Of a DNA stretch of 64,000 bases, positions 42,237 to 50,747 are shown one piece after another. Location of the stretch: contig NC_021313.1 of the NCBI RefSeq assembly GCF_000403645.1, forward strand, positions 558,001-622,000, in the 5' to 3' direction. The notes beneath the pieces were generated by a model, which was given only the letters and a program-made list of their open reading frames with translations, was not told the origin of the DNA and did not search any database. Within the stretch, counting starts at the first letter, position 1; the number at the start of each line of letters is the position of its first letter. The translations under genes and the position numbers were made by a program. This DNA comes from Salinarchaeum sp. Harcht-Bsk1 (GTDB lineage Archaea > Halobacteriota > Halobacteria > Halobacteriales > Salinarchaeaceae).

Positions 42237-42300
42237 GGATCCGATTTCCACAGCACCGGGGTTAAGGGTTGTCTTTCCGCCCGCAGGCGGACCCACCGAT

Positions 42301-43542
42301 TCAGGCTGCGAGCAACAGCGGCCCGATCAACACCCCCATGCAGTGTACGCGGTAGGCACCTGCGCGGACGGGAATCAGTCCGACGAGCGACGCGGCGACG
42401 AACAGCCCCACGCCGAGGAACCCGGCGAAGAGGAACGAGATCCCGACGAGCAGCGTGAGCACGCCGATCGCCACGAGTCTGTGATCGAGACCGCCGACGA
42501 CTCGGAGGTACGGGTCACCGAGGACCATCGTGATACCAGCAGCGAGACCCCCGGCGAGCAGGACGCCGGCGGTCAGCACCGGCAGGTTCACCGGCGCGCC
42601 GAGGTCCGCAACCCCGACGAGCACGCCGGTCCGTGGGCTGCCGATCGCCCAGAGCGCGAACAGGGCGAAGATCGAGTTGGCGGTGTCGACGCCGCTCGTC
42701 GCGACGACGTAGTCCCGCTCCGAGAGATCGCCGGGCATCGCGACGAGGACGCCCACCGCCGCGATCGCCGAGGAGATCCCCGGCAGATAGCCGACGATCG
42801 CACCGCCGAGCGTGCCCGCACCGGCTGCCGCCCCGACCGATCCGGGCGACTCGCAGATCGCGGCGTCGCCCTGCGGCGGGACCCCGCCACCACGCAACGC
42901 TTCGAGCAATACGGGCGCGCCGAACAAGCCAGCAAACAGTGGTGCGAGCACGCCGCCCGCAGAAAGTGGTGCAGCAGGATCGGCGTCGAGGAATCGCCAT
43001 CCCAGCCCGGCCGCCAAGAGGAACGTCACCGCGCCCGCGAAGCGCGAGCGCCGGGAGCGCTCCATCGCGAGCATCCCGACCACGACGACGGCGAGCACGA
43101 CGCGGAGGTTCGCGGCGATCGCCGGATAGACGTCGAGCATCGCGAGCGTGACCGGGATCGCGAGCGGCACCGCCAGCACGACCGCCAGCGAACTCCCGAG
43201 CACCGAGAGTCGGATCGCCTCGCGGCCCCGGCCCTCGCGCACGAGACGGTGGCCCGGCAGCGCGGAGACGGCCATTTCGGCGTCGGGCACCCCGATTGCC
43301 AGCGCCGGAATCGCGTTGAGGAAGGTGTGCGCGACGCCCGCTGCGAGCATGGCGGCTGCGACCGCGATTCGGGGGCCCGGAAGGCCGACGGCGACGCTCG
43401 CCAGCACGAGCGCGACGTTGTTGGCGTGGAGGCCCGGCACCAGCCCGGTCGCCGTACCGAGCAACGTGCCGCCGGCGACCGCCGTGAGCAGGGTCAGCGA
43501 TAGCTGGAGGTCGAGGACTGGCGTGACGCCGGGCAGGCCCAT
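42301..43542 (-). CDS. TctA-like (DUF112) membrane permease
   Basis: A 413-residue protein with about eleven helices. [22 protein letters not shown] (about 28-50) is the family's GxxPG loop, repeated at [22 protein letters not shown] in the second half, as in the large subunit of tripartite tricarboxylate transporters. No TctB- or TctC-like subunit is encoded next to it. Archaeal stand-alone members are of unknown substrate. The ATG at 43542 begins [12 protein letters not shown]. It lies 145 bp downstream of nuoCD on the same strand. Confidence 0.85.
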   Translation of the reverse strand: MGLPGVTPVLDLQLSLTLLTAVAGGTLLGTATGLVPGLHANNVALVLASVAVGLPGPRIAVAAAMLAAGVAHTFLNAIPALAIGVPDAEMAVSALPGHRLVREGRGREAIRLSVLGSSLAVVLAVPLAIPVTLAMLDVYPAIAANLRVVLAVVVVGMLAMERSRRSRFAGAVTFLLAAGLGWRFLDADPAAPLSAGGVLAPLFAGLFGAPVLLEALRGGGVPPQGDAAICESPGSVGAAAGAGTLGGAIVGYLPGISSAIAAVGVLVAMPGDLSERDYVVATSGVDTANSIFALFALWAIGSPRTGVLVGVADLGAPVNLPVLTAGVLLAGGLAAGITMVLGDPYLRVVGGLDHRLVAIGVLTLLVGISFLFAGFLGVGLFVAASLVGLIPVRAGAYRVHCMGVLIGPLLLAA

Positions 43543-43687
43543 CGCCAATCGCTCGCCGCGGGATCGCACTTGAGGGTTTGGAGCGTGGAAACGCGGGGAG
43601 TGTGGAGAACGTGGGGAGCGTGGCAAACTTGCGGAGCGTATAGAGCGTGGGAGGCGAGCAGGCCGACGTGGAAGCGATACTGGCCCG

Positions 43688-45439
43688 TCAGCGATCCACG
43701 TCGCCCATGATCGGATCAAGGCTGCCGAGCGTCGCGACGAGGTCGGCCACGTACCCGCCCTCGGCCATCTCCGGGAGCGCCTGGAGGTTCGAGAAGGATG
43801 GGCCGCGGATCTTGAATCTGGCGGGCGTGTCGGTGCCGTCGGCGCGGATGTAGATCCCGAGTTCGCCCTTGGCGCCCTCGACGGCGCGGTAGATCTCGGC
43901 GTCGCGCTCGGGCTTGAGCGTGCGCGGGACGTTCGACTGGATCTCCCGCTCGTCGTCTGGCCAGGCCTCCAGCAGGTCGATGCACTGCTCGACGATCCTC
44001 GCGGACTGTTCGAGTTCGCGAAGGCGGACCAGCACGCGGGCGTAGTTGTCGCAGCCGTCCTCGACGCACACCTCCCAGTCGAGTTCGTCGTAGTAGCCAT
44101 AGGGATCGTCGCGGCGCACGTCGTAGTCGATGCCCGAGCCGCGTGCGACGGGGCCGGTGCAGCCGTAGGACTTCGCGACCTCCGGCTCCAGCACGCCGGT
44201 GTCGATCGTCCTGAGCTGCATGACCTCGTTGTTCGTCAGGAGCGCGTGGTACTCGTCCATCGCCTTCGGGATGCCCTCGACGACGTCCCGCGTGAGGTCG
44301 AAGAACTCCTCCCGGGGCTCGGGGAGGTCCCAGGCGACCCCGCCGAGTCGGTAGTAGTTGAACATCAGGCGCTGGCCGGTTAGCTCCTCGAGGACCGCCT
44401 GGACCTTCTCGCGTTCGCGCATCGACCACATGAACAGCGCCGTGAAGTCGCCGACGATGTCGAGGGCGTAGGTGCCTGCCGCGAGGAGGTGGCCGAGCAT
44501 CCGCGAGAGCTCCGCGGACATCGTCCGGATGACCTGGGCGTACTCCGGCACCTCGATTTCAGCGAGGTCTTCCGCGGCGCGGGCGTAGGCCCACTCGTTG
44601 CAGAGCCCCGCGCCGGACCAGTCCCAGCGATCCGGGTAGGGCATGATCTGGTGGCGGTAAGTGCCTTGCTGGCACATCTGCTCCTCGCAGCGGTGGATGT
44701 AGCCGATGTCCGGTTCGACGTCGAGGACCTGCTCGCCGTCGAGGACGGCCTTCAGGTGGAGCACGCCGTGCGTGGCTGGATGGTGCGGGCCGATGTTGAG
44801 GAACATCGTGTCCGTGTCGGCGGCGTGGGCGGCTCCGGTGGTGCGCTCGTCCGTAGCCTCCGTCGCCGGTTGGCCGGCGACCCGTTCGTCTACCGCGAGC
44901 GGGTTGGCGTGCTCGGAGAGCGTGACGATCTGCGGTCGATCCTGGTCGTAGTCGTCGCGAAGCGGGTGGCCCTGCCAGGTGTCGGGGAGGAGGATCCGTT
45001 CGAGGTTCGGGTGGCCGTCGTACTCGATGCCGACGAGGTCGTAGGCCTCTCGCTCGTGCCATCGGGCGGTGTCGTAGACTGCCGCCGCGCTCTCGCTCGT
45101 CGGATCCTCGGGCGTCGTCGGCACGACGACGCCCAGTTCGTCGGTCGGGTCGGCGTACGTCCGGAGGTGGTAGATCGACTCGTAGCGATCGGCGTACTGC
45201 TGGGCGGTGACGCAGGCGCAGTGATCGTAGCCTGCCTCGCGTTTCAGAGCCGCGAGGACCCGCTCGACGTCGTCGGGCCGAATCACGATCGCTGGCGCAT
45301 TCAGGTGGTCGTCGGTGTCGAGTACCGCGTCGGCAATCGAGGCGGGAACCGCCGACGGCAGATCGACGAGTGGACCCGCGGCGTCGCACGCTTCGGGTTC
45401 CGGTCGCTCCAGACGCTGCTGTTCGGGCTGTCTGCTCAC
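43688..45439 (-). CDS. nuoCD: NADH-quinone-type dehydrogenase subunit CD (fused 30 and 49 kDa subunits)
   Basis: A 583-residue fusion. The C part (about 30-170) has the HEREAYDLVGIEY and LLPDTWQGHPLRDDY blocks. The D part (212-583) starts FLNIGPHHPATHGVLHLK and has IGYIHRCEEQMCQQGTYRHQ, NYYRLGGVAWDLP, GCTGPVARGSG and ends GSLDPIMGDVD. These residues line the quinone site of complex I. Unlike the usual nuoA-B-CD-H-I order, here a divergent regulator lies upstream and a TctA-like permease downstream, so the gene is isolated. I chose the GTG at 45439. It may be a second copy or a member of another hydrogenase-like complex. Confidence 0.9.
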   Translation of the reverse strand: MSRQPEQQRLERPEPEACDAAGPLVDLPSAVPASIADAVLDTDDHLNAPAIVIRPDDVERVLAALKREAGYDHCACVTAQQYADRYESIYHLRTYADPTDELGVVVPTTPEDPTSESAAAVYDTARWHEREAYDLVGIEYDGHPNLERILLPDTWQGHPLRDDYDQDRPQIVTLSEHANPLAVDERVAGQPATEATDERTTGAAHAADTDTMFLNIGPHHPATHGVLHLKAVLDGEQVLDVEPDIGYIHRCEEQMCQQGTYRHQIMPYPDRWDWSGAGLCNEWAYARAAEDLAEIEVPEYAQVIRTMSAELSRMLGHLLAAGTYALDIVGDFTALFMWSMREREKVQAVLEELTGQRLMFNYYRLGGVAWDLPEPREEFFDLTRDVVEGIPKAMDEYHALLTNNEVMQLRTIDTGVLEPEVAKSYGCTGPVARGSGIDYDVRRDDPYGYYDELDWEVCVEDGCDNYARVLVRLRELEQSARIVEQCIDLLEAWPDDEREIQSNVPRTLKPERDAEIYRAVEGAKGELGIYIRADGTDTPARFKIRGPSFSNLQALPEMAEGGYVADLVATLGSLDPIMGDVDR

Positions 45440-45525
45440 GCTCAGCAGTTGGGACGCTCGCCCGCTGGATCTGCTGCCCCTGCAGAGGGGCTGATTTAAG
45501 TGAGAGGGCGAACAGCCTCCGCGCG

Positions 45526-46224
45526 ATGCGATCGATCCGGCTCGCCGTCGCAATGCCACCCGACGATCGGCACCCGATGCACCAGTACGCGATGGATCAC
45601 GGCGGATACACCGCCTACTGGCAGCTCCACTGGCAAGGCCGTCCGGACGACGGCATGACGCTCCTCTTCTATATCGAGGGACCCCAGGAGCCCTACCTCG
45701 AGGCGCTGGAGGAGCGCGTGCCCGACGCGACGCACTCGGTGACCGACGCCGAGGGTAACGGCTTCTACCTCTACGTCCACGCGGACCTCGACGGGCTGGA
45801 TCGCGGCCTCGCCGACGCGATCGATCGGCCCGGCGTGCTGCTCGTTCCCCCGCTGGAGTATCGGATGGACGGCACGCTCGTTGCCTCGCTCGTCGGCCCG
45901 GCCGAAGCGCTGTCGGTAACCGTCGACGAGATTCCCGACGCACTCGACCCCGAGGTCCTGCAGGTCCGGCCCTACGGCGAGCGATCGTTCCGGACGGCGG
46001 GCGCGCTCACCGACCGCCAGCGGGAGATCGTCGACGCGGCGCTGGAGGAAGGGTACTACGAGGAACCGCGCGAGGCCAGCGTCGAGGACGTCGCCACGGC
46101 GACGGGGTGTGCCCCGAGCACGGCTGCAGAACACCTCCGGAAAGCGGAAGCAGTGGTGATGGAACGGGCGGCGACCGGACCGGTGACGGAGCCGGCGGTG
46201 GGCAGGCCAGCGGCGAGCGAGTGA
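45526..46224 (+). CDS. Bat-type (HTH_10) transcriptional regulator
   Basis: A 232-residue regulator. The N-terminal 155 residues are a sensor of the bacterio-opsin-activator type (a beta-rich domain, RSIRLAVAMPP onward). The C-terminal HTH_10 domain has LTDRQREIVDAALEEGYYEEPREASVEDVATATGCAPSTAAEHLRKAEAVV spread over about 164-215. Haloarchaea encode many such proteins that respond to light, oxygen or metabolites. It is divergent from nuoCD with 86 bp between starts, so it may control it. Start ATG 45526. Confidence 0.85.
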   Translation: MRSIRLAVAMPPDDRHPMHQYAMDHGGYTAYWQLHWQGRPDDGMTLLFYIEGPQEPYLEALEERVPDATHSVTDAEGNGFYLYVHADLDGLDRGLADAIDRPGVLLVPPLEYRMDGTLVASLVGPAEALSVTVDEIPDALDPEVLQVRPYGERSFRTAGALTDRQREIVDAALEEGYYEEPREASVEDVATATGCAPSTAAEHLRKAEAVVMERAATGPVTEPAVGRPAASE

Positions 46225-46342
46225 CCGAGACCGCCGACCGTTCGATACCGCCGAGCGCGACGCTCTCGGTCGAATCGACCGGCGAAGAATCGAGTGCGCA
46301 TCCGAGAATCGGGCGGGGCGATTCCCGATCGAATCGGCGGCG

Positions 46343-46615
46343 CTATTCCTCGATCGCGAGGGTGTAGAGGCGCTTCCTGGCGTCCGAGAAGGAGAAGCGC
46401 GAGTCGACGGCGCCCTCCTCTTCGAGCCGGTTCAGCGCGTACCGGACGGTCCGGGGCGGCAGCAGCGTCTCGTCTGCGAGCTGGCTCTGAGTCAGCGTCT
46501 CGTTGTACTCGAGCACCTTCGCGACGAGTTTGGCGCTCGGGGGCAGGTCGCGGACGTCGTCCCACGAGGCGGTCGATTCGTCGGATTCGGGCAGGGTGGA
46601 CTCGGATGCGCTCAT
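46343..46615 (-). CDS. MarR-like winged-helix regulator
   Basis: A 90-residue DNA-binding protein. Helices LPPSAKLVAKVLEYNE and LTQSQLADETLL precede the recognition helix PPRTVRYALNRLEEEGAV and the wing FSFSDARKRLYTL. This minimal MarR/ArsR-like layout is frequent in haloarchaea, where members regulate nearby transport or metabolic genes. The upstream DNA (46616-46700) is unusually A/T-rich, with AATAATATTT and TTATTACTT stretches. Start ATG 46615; a regulated neighbour cannot be told. Confidence 0.8.
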   Translation of the reverse strand: MSASESTLPESDESTASWDDVRDLPPSAKLVAKVLEYNETLTQSQLADETLLPPRTVRYALNRLEEEGAVDSRFSFSDARKRLYTLAIEE

Positions 46616-46777
46616 CGTGGAGCAGGGTACTGGATGCCGACTAATAATATTTCCTCTTTGTATTTATTACTTCAGAGAATAATTACTGGGCGGAGCCGTC
46701 GCGCGATCGGATGCCGTGATGGCGCATCGGAGTCGGTCGATTTTGCTTCACAACGGCGGTGTCACCACCCGAAGTCT

Positions 46778-46785
46778 CTTATGAA
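46778..46785 (+). promoter_or_regulatory. probable TATA element of the PAN gene
   Basis: CTTATGAA centred about 27 bp before the ATG at 46808. Position is right for a leaderless start; composition is only moderately TATA-like. Confidence 0.45.
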
Positions 46786-46807
46786 CCACACCCCTAACTC
46801 ATCAGCA

Positions 46808-48022
46808 ATGAGCGACACTGCGGAGGAGGTCGACTTTCCCTACGACGAGCAGGAGGCCTCCCTGTCCGACAAGATCGAGGCACTGCAGGAACGTCTGGAG
46901 GTCCTCGAATCACAGAACGAGGAGATGCGAGACAAACTCCTGGACGCGAACGCGGAGAACAACAAGTACCAGCAGAAACTCGAGCGGCTGACCCACGAGA
47001 ACAAGAAGCTCAAGCAGTCACCGCTGTTCGTCGCGACGGTCCAGGAGGTCACCGAGGAGGGCGTCATCGTCAAACAGCACGGCAACAACCAGGAGATGCT
47101 CACGGAGGTCACCGAAGAACTTCGCGAGCGCCTCGACCCCGACAGCCGGGTCGCGCTGAACAACTCCCGCTCGATCGTCAAGGCCCTCGACGACGAGACC
47201 GACGTCCGCGCCCGCGTGATGCAGGTCGAGGAGTCTCCCGGCGTCACGTACGGCGACATCGGTGGCCTGGAAGAACAGCTCCTCGAGGTCCGCGAGACCG
47301 TCGAGATGCCCCTGACGAAGCCCGGCGACTTCGAGACCGTCGGCATCGAGCCCCCGAGCGGCGTCCTGCTCCACGGCCCGCCGGGCACCGGGAAGACCCT
47401 CCTCGCGAAAGCAGTCGCCGAGGAGACCGACGCGACCTTCATCAAGATGGCCGGCTCCGAACTCGTTCACAAGTTCATCGGCGAGGGCGCGAAGCTGGTG
47501 CGGGACCTGTTTCAGGTCGCCCGCGACCACGAGCCCGCCGTCATCTTCATCGACGAGATCGACGCCATCGCCGCGAAGCGGACCGACTCCAAGACCTCCG
47601 GCGACGCCGAGGTCCAGCGCACGATGATGCAGCTCCTCTCGGAGATGGACGGGTTCGAGGACCGCGGCGAGATCCGAATCATCGCCGCGACGAACCGCTT
47701 CGACATGCTCGATCGCGCCATCCTCCGTCCCGGCCGCTTCGACCGCCTCATCGAAGTGCCAAAGCCCAACGAAGAGGGTCGCCGCAAGATCTTCGAAATC
47801 CACACCCGCGACATGAACGTCGCTGACGACGTCGACTTCGACGTGCTCGCCACGATGGCCGAGGACGCCTCCGGTGCCGACGTCAAGGCCGTCTGCACGG
47901 AGGCCGGGATGTTCGCCATCCGCGACGACCGCACCGAGGTCCGCGAGACCGACTTCCGCGAGGCGTGGCGCAAGGTGCAGGCCGACGAGTCCGACGAGGG
48001 CGTCTCGAAGACGTTCGCCTGA
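46808..48022 (+). CDS. pan: proteasome-activating nucleotidase
   Basis: A 404-residue AAA ATPase that forms the hexameric cap of the archaeal 20S proteasome, unfolding and feeding substrates. A coiled coil spans about 20-70; the OB domain is 75-130 (SPLFVATVQEV). Walker A is GPPGTGKT (190-197), the pore loop includes KFIGEG, Walker B is IFIDEID, and the second region of homology is AATNRFDMLDRAILRPGRFDR. It ends SKTFA, so the HbYX tail that opens the 20S gate is only approximate. I chose the ATG at 46808 (MSDTAEEVDF). Haloarchaea commonly have two PANs. Confidence 0.96.
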   Translation: MSDTAEEVDFPYDEQEASLSDKIEALQERLEVLESQNEEMRDKLLDANAENNKYQQKLERLTHENKKLKQSPLFVATVQEVTEEGVIVKQHGNNQEMLTEVTEELRERLDPDSRVALNNSRSIVKALDDETDVRARVMQVEESPGVTYGDIGGLEEQLLEVRETVEMPLTKPGDFETVGIEPPSGVLLHGPPGTGKTLLAKAVAEETDATFIKMAGSELVHKFIGEGAKLVRDLFQVARDHEPAVIFIDEIDAIAAKRTDSKTSGDAEVQRTMMQLLSEMDGFEDRGEIRIIAATNRFDMLDRAILRPGRFDRLIEVPKPNEEGRRKIFEIHTRDMNVADDVDFDVLATMAEDASGADVKAVCTEAGMFAIRDDRTEVRETDFREAWRKVQADESDEGVSKTFA

Positions 48023-48085
48023 TCGCCGGGGCAGCGCGATAGCTTTCTTCATCCCGGACTCGCCCGGGAATGCGCTATCGGCCGA

Positions 48086-48229
48086 CTAGAGCGCGCTCAG
48101 CACGAGCCACGGCACAAGGAACAGGACAGTGAAGACGGCGATCAGGAAGAGCGCGTAGCCCGTAATCGTCGCGAGTCCAGTCGTCCACGCCGGATGATCG
48201 AAGTCGTCGAGCCGAGCAGCGACGTCCAT
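48086..48229 (-). CDS. 47-residue single-span membrane protein
   Basis: A small protein beginning MDVAARLDDFDHPAWTTGL with one or two hydrophobic stretches from about 20 to 47 (ITGYALFLIAVFTVLFLVPW). It converges on the PAN gene. Related tiny proteins with the DHPAW motif near the start are seen in haloarchaea. Function unknown; below typical gene-finding limits but with G/C-biased codons. Confidence 0.6.
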   Translation of the reverse strand: MDVAARLDDFDHPAWTTGLATITGYALFLIAVFTVLFLVPWLVLSAL

Positions 48230-48341
48230 ACACCGACTTCGAACGTCGCTCGCATAGTGATTGGGGTGGGACGCCGGCTGGGGATCGCCACTGCCCGGCG
48301 TATCGGACGCCTTTTTGCCCCGCTCCGAGTACCCGCTGGAA

Positions 48342-48890
48342 ATGACGCGGATCGACGTGGTCGACAACCACGGGCAGTTCACGCATCTGGAGCAGCGCGC
48401 GCTCCGCGATCTCGGCATCGACTGCGAGATCATCGACAACGACACGCCACCCGAGGAGATCGAGGCCGACGGGCTCGTGCTCTCCGGTGGACCGGACATG
48501 GACGATCGCGGTCGTTGCGGCGACTACCTCGATCTCGATATTCCAGTCCTCGGCATCTGTCTCGGTATGCAGGCGATGGCGCTGGAACTCGGCGGCGAGG
48601 TCGGCGGCGGGGACTACGGCGGCTACGCCGACGTCACCGTCGAACTCCTCGACGAAGACGACCCGCTGACCGGCTCGCTCTATCCAGAGACGCGTGTCTG
48701 GGCGAGCCACGCCGACGAGGTCACGGAGCTTCCGGAGGGATTCACCCTCACCGGCCGGAGCGACGTCTGCGACGTCGAGTCGATGAGCGACGCTGACCGC
48801 GATCTCTACGGCGTCCAGTGGCACCCCGAGGTCGCTCACACCGCCGAAGGCGAGGAGGTCTTCGAGAACTTCGTCGCGCTCTGCGAGTAA
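48342..48890 (+). CDS. guaAA: GMP synthase, glutaminase subunit A
   Basis: A 182-residue class I glutamine amidotransferase that makes ammonia for conversion of XMP to GMP. The nucleophile is Cys73 in LGICLGMQ; the catalytic His-Glu pair is in GVQWHPEVAHT; LVLSGGPDM is the oxyanion part. In archaea GuaA is split; the ATP-pyrophosphatase subunit is not in the window. Start ATG 48342 begins MTRIDVVDNHGQFTH, with a CTTTTTGCC element about 30 bp upstream as likely TATA. Confidence 0.93.
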   Translation: MTRIDVVDNHGQFTHLEQRALRDLGIDCEIIDNDTPPEEIEADGLVLSGGPDMDDRGRCGDYLDLDIPVLGICLGMQAMALELGGEVGGGDYGGYADVTVELLDEDDPLTGSLYPETRVWASHADEVTELPEGFTLTGRSDVCDVESMSDADRDLYGVQWHPEVAHTAEGEEVFENFVALCE

Positions 48891-48971
48891 GGACGGCGAT
48901 CGACGAACGGCAAACTCCGGGGAACGAGTTAGCGCGGAACGACGGACGCGAAGGCTCCGTTTTCGAGCGAG

Positions 48972-49256
48972 TCAGGGCTCGTCGAAGAGGTCGTCGACCG
49001 CGCCCTGGGCCGCCAGCGCTGCGTCGTCCGCGACCTGCTCGGGATCGGCGTCGCCGTCGGCCTCGATGTAGACGTCGACCTCGAGGATGCCGTCCTCGAA
49101 GTTCACCGAGATGTCGACGTCGCTCACGTCGCTTCGACCGAACCGCGAGAAAACGACCTGCTCTGCGGCCTCGGCCGCCGTCTGGACGACCTCGTCGTCG
49201 GAGGGCCCGTCGCCGTCCGCATTCGGGTCGTCGTCCCCGGGGTCCGAGGCTCCCAT
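48972..49256 (-). CDS. DUF3194 family protein
   Basis: A 94-residue acidic protein of a family that is conserved next to prefoldin beta in archaea. Helix DDEVVQTAAEAAEQVVFSRF, then beta strands VDISVNFEDGILEVDVYIEA. It begins 3 bp after the stop of pfdB and so is co-translated with it. Function unknown; the fixed context suggests a chaperone or ribosome-linked role. Confidence 0.85.
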   Translation of the reverse strand: MGASDPGDDDPNADGDGPSDDEVVQTAAEAAEQVVFSRFGRSDVSDVDISVNFEDGILEVDVYIEADGDADPEQVADDAALAAQGAVDDLFDEP

Positions 49257-49259
49257 CGT

Positions 49260-49655
49260 TCAGTCGCCGCCAGCGCCGGGCCCGCCGCCCATGCCGCCCA
49301 TCGGGCCACCGCCGCCCTGGAGCATCTCCTGGAGTTCCTGCTGGAGTTCCTCGAACTGCTCCTGGACGCGATCCTCCTGCTTCTGGAGCGTCTCGACGCG
49401 GATCTCGAGACTCTCGACGTTCTCCTCGAGGTCGTCCTTCGCGGTCTCGTAGTCCGTCTCGAGGAGGAGTTCGCCGACCTCCCGGTACATGACGGTGTCC
49501 TCGTCGACGTCCTCGAGCTCCTCGAGGGCGGACTGGGACTCGGTCAGTTCCGTCTCGGCCTCGTTCTTCTGGACGGCGACCTCCTGGGCCGTCTCCTGGA
49601 GATCCTGCAGTTCCTCGACTTTCTCCTGTGCTTCCGGCGGCAGACTACCCTGCAT
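49260..49655 (-). CDS. pfdB: prefoldin subunit beta
   Basis: A 131-residue coiled-coil protein forming, with prefoldin alpha, the jellyfish-shaped chaperone that passes unfolded proteins to the thermosome. The two long helices (about 5-50 and 72-112) flank a central beta hairpin ([20 protein letters not shown]). It ends in a Gly-rich, acidic tail ([17 protein letters not shown]) which is longer than in most homologues. Start ATG 49655. Prefoldin alpha is not in the window. Confidence 0.94.
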   Translation of the reverse strand: MQGSLPPEAQEKVEELQDLQETAQEVAVQKNEAETELTESQSALEELEDVDEDTVMYREVGELLLETDYETAKDDLEENVESLEIRVETLQKQEDRVQEQFEELQQELQEMLQGGGGPMGGMGGGPGAGGD

Positions 49656-49779
49656 AGCTTCGAGGTCGGTCCGGGTACTGAAAAACCCCTGCTTTTGTGG
49701 CCAGTGGCTGGCGTGGGAGCAGGGCAGGCGATTCGACCGCCCTGACGACCGAGGCGACCGAGACGAAGGCTACGGTGCC

Positions 49780-50025
49780 TCAGCGCGCCGCGATCGCCGT
49801 CTCCTCGGCGGCCGCCACGTGGGAGCACCACGTTCGCTTCGCGGCACGGAGCGCCTTCGGATCGGCGGCGTCGATTTCGACGATCACGGTATCGTCGTCC
49901 CGCGTCACCGCCGTCGCCGACCGATCGCCCTCGATCGCTCCGGCATCTAGCGAGATGGCGCGCTCGATCGACTGGGCGAGGGCGGAATCCGCGTAGGAAA
50001 ACTCGAGCGTGGCGCGGATCGCCAC
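49780..50025 (-). CDS. pcc1: KEOPS complex subunit Pcc1
   Basis: An 81-residue dimerising subunit of KEOPS, the complex making N6-threonylcarbamoyl-adenosine on tRNA. AIRATLEFSYADSALAQSIERAISLD, then TVIVEIDAADPKALRAAKRTW, follow the family's two-strand, two-helix fold. The GTG at 50025 starts it, 4 bp after the rpoP stop, in the conserved L37Ae-RpoP-Pcc1 order. Other KEOPS genes are elsewhere. Confidence 0.88.
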   Translation of the reverse strand: MAIRATLEFSYADSALAQSIERAISLDAGAIEGDRSATAVTRDDDTVIVEIDAADPKALRAAKRTWCSHVAAAEETAIAAR

Positions 50026-50029
50026 GGCG

Positions 50030-50167
50030 CTACTGGACGTCGATCTCCTTGACGTCGGGGCTGCGCTCCTTCAGCAGGACGCGGTGCCCGCAGTACGGAC
50101 AGCGGACCCCGCCGTACTCGTCCAGCGAGACGTCACGCTTGCAGCGCGAGCACTTGTACGCGCTCAT
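50030..50167 (-). CDS. rpoP: DNA-directed RNA polymerase subunit P
   Basis: A 45-residue zinc-ribbon subunit of RNA polymerase (Rpb12 homologue). [20 protein letters not shown] and [15 protein letters not shown] carry two CxxC pairs and the final basic segment. Its ATG overlaps the stop of the ribosomal gene by 4 bp (ATGA), so translation is coupled. Too short for many gene finders but unmistakable. Confidence 0.95.
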   Translation of the reverse strand: MSAYKCSRCKRDVSLDEYGGVRCPYCGHRVLLKERSPDVKEIDVQ

Positions 50168-50448
50168 TCGTCGTCTTCGTCCTCGGCGAGGGCAGCGCGG
50201 ATCGACCGTCGGACCGTGGTCCCGGCCGGGGTCTGGGGACGGTAGGCGCCGCCAGTGAACGTGTAGTTGCAGGTCTCGCACTCCCAGATGCCGGTGTCGG
50301 TCCGGACGACGCGCTCGCGACCACACTCGGGGCACTCGTGGTCGTCGCGCGTGTCGGCCTCGATCTCGGCGACGCGCTTGCGGGCGACGCGCCCGTAGCG
50401 TGCACCGAATCGGCCGGCACTGCCGGTCCGACTCGAATTGCTGCTCAT
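50164..50448 (-). CDS. rpl37ae: 50S ribosomal protein L37Ae
   Basis: A 94-residue large-subunit ribosomal protein. [22 protein letters not shown] is the rRNA-binding start; [22 protein letters not shown] is the zinc ribbon; [13 protein letters not shown] is the family's GGAYxPxT segment. The C-terminal AEDEDDE is an acidic halophilic extension. First gene of a conserved group followed by rpoP, pcc1, prefoldin and DUF3194. The start ATG at 50448 lies 28 bp after a clear TATA element. Confidence 0.96.
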   Translation of the reverse strand: MSSNSSRTGSAGRFGARYGRVARKRVAEIEADTRDDHECPECGRERVVRTDTGIWECETCNYTFTGGAYRPQTPAGTTVRRSIRAALAEDEDDE

Positions 50449-50474
50449 AGTGGCTCAGGGTATCCGTGGCGCGC

Positions 50475-50483
50475 TGATAAAGG
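50475..50483 (-). promoter_or_regulatory. TATA box of the L37Ae operon
   Basis: CCTTTATCA on the minus strand, centred about 30 bp upstream of the ATG at 50448. A typical haloarchaeal ribosomal-gene promoter for the L37Ae-RpoP-Pcc1 transcript. Confidence 0.65.
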
Positions 50484-50570
50484 CTGCGAACCCGAGATGG
50501 AACGACGTGGACGCAGGAATGCGAATCCGCACGGTGAACGCATTGGAAGCCCCCTCCCGCTCGACTCGGG

Positions 50571-50612
50571 CGACTCGCTACGCGCTTCCTTCGCTCACTT
50601 CGTTCGCTCAGT
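50571..50612. repeat. short REP-like haloarchaeal sequence
   Basis: The stretch includes TTCGCTCACTTCGTTCGCTC, a self-complementary run (GAGCGAACG / TGAGCGAAG on the other strand) often scattered between haloarchaeal genes. It lies in the 299-bp gap between L37Ae and the DUF2103 gene, which otherwise holds nothing I recognise except the promoter. Confidence 0.45.
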
Positions 50613-50747
50613 CCAGTGCTTGCTTCGTCGGCCGTCGCCGAGCGGTCGGCCCCTTCCAGTCCCACCCGCTGTGATCGGTCGACACTCGGGAAATCCGGTG
50701 GAACGGCGAATCGGGCGTGAGCGGTAGGCGGCCACCTCGCGCGCTCG

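Noticed and set aside
43543-44100. Extension of the TctA-like gene into nuoCD
   Set aside because: The extra residues are Ser/Arg-rich out-of-frame nuoCD sequence; the family starts at the ATG at 43542.
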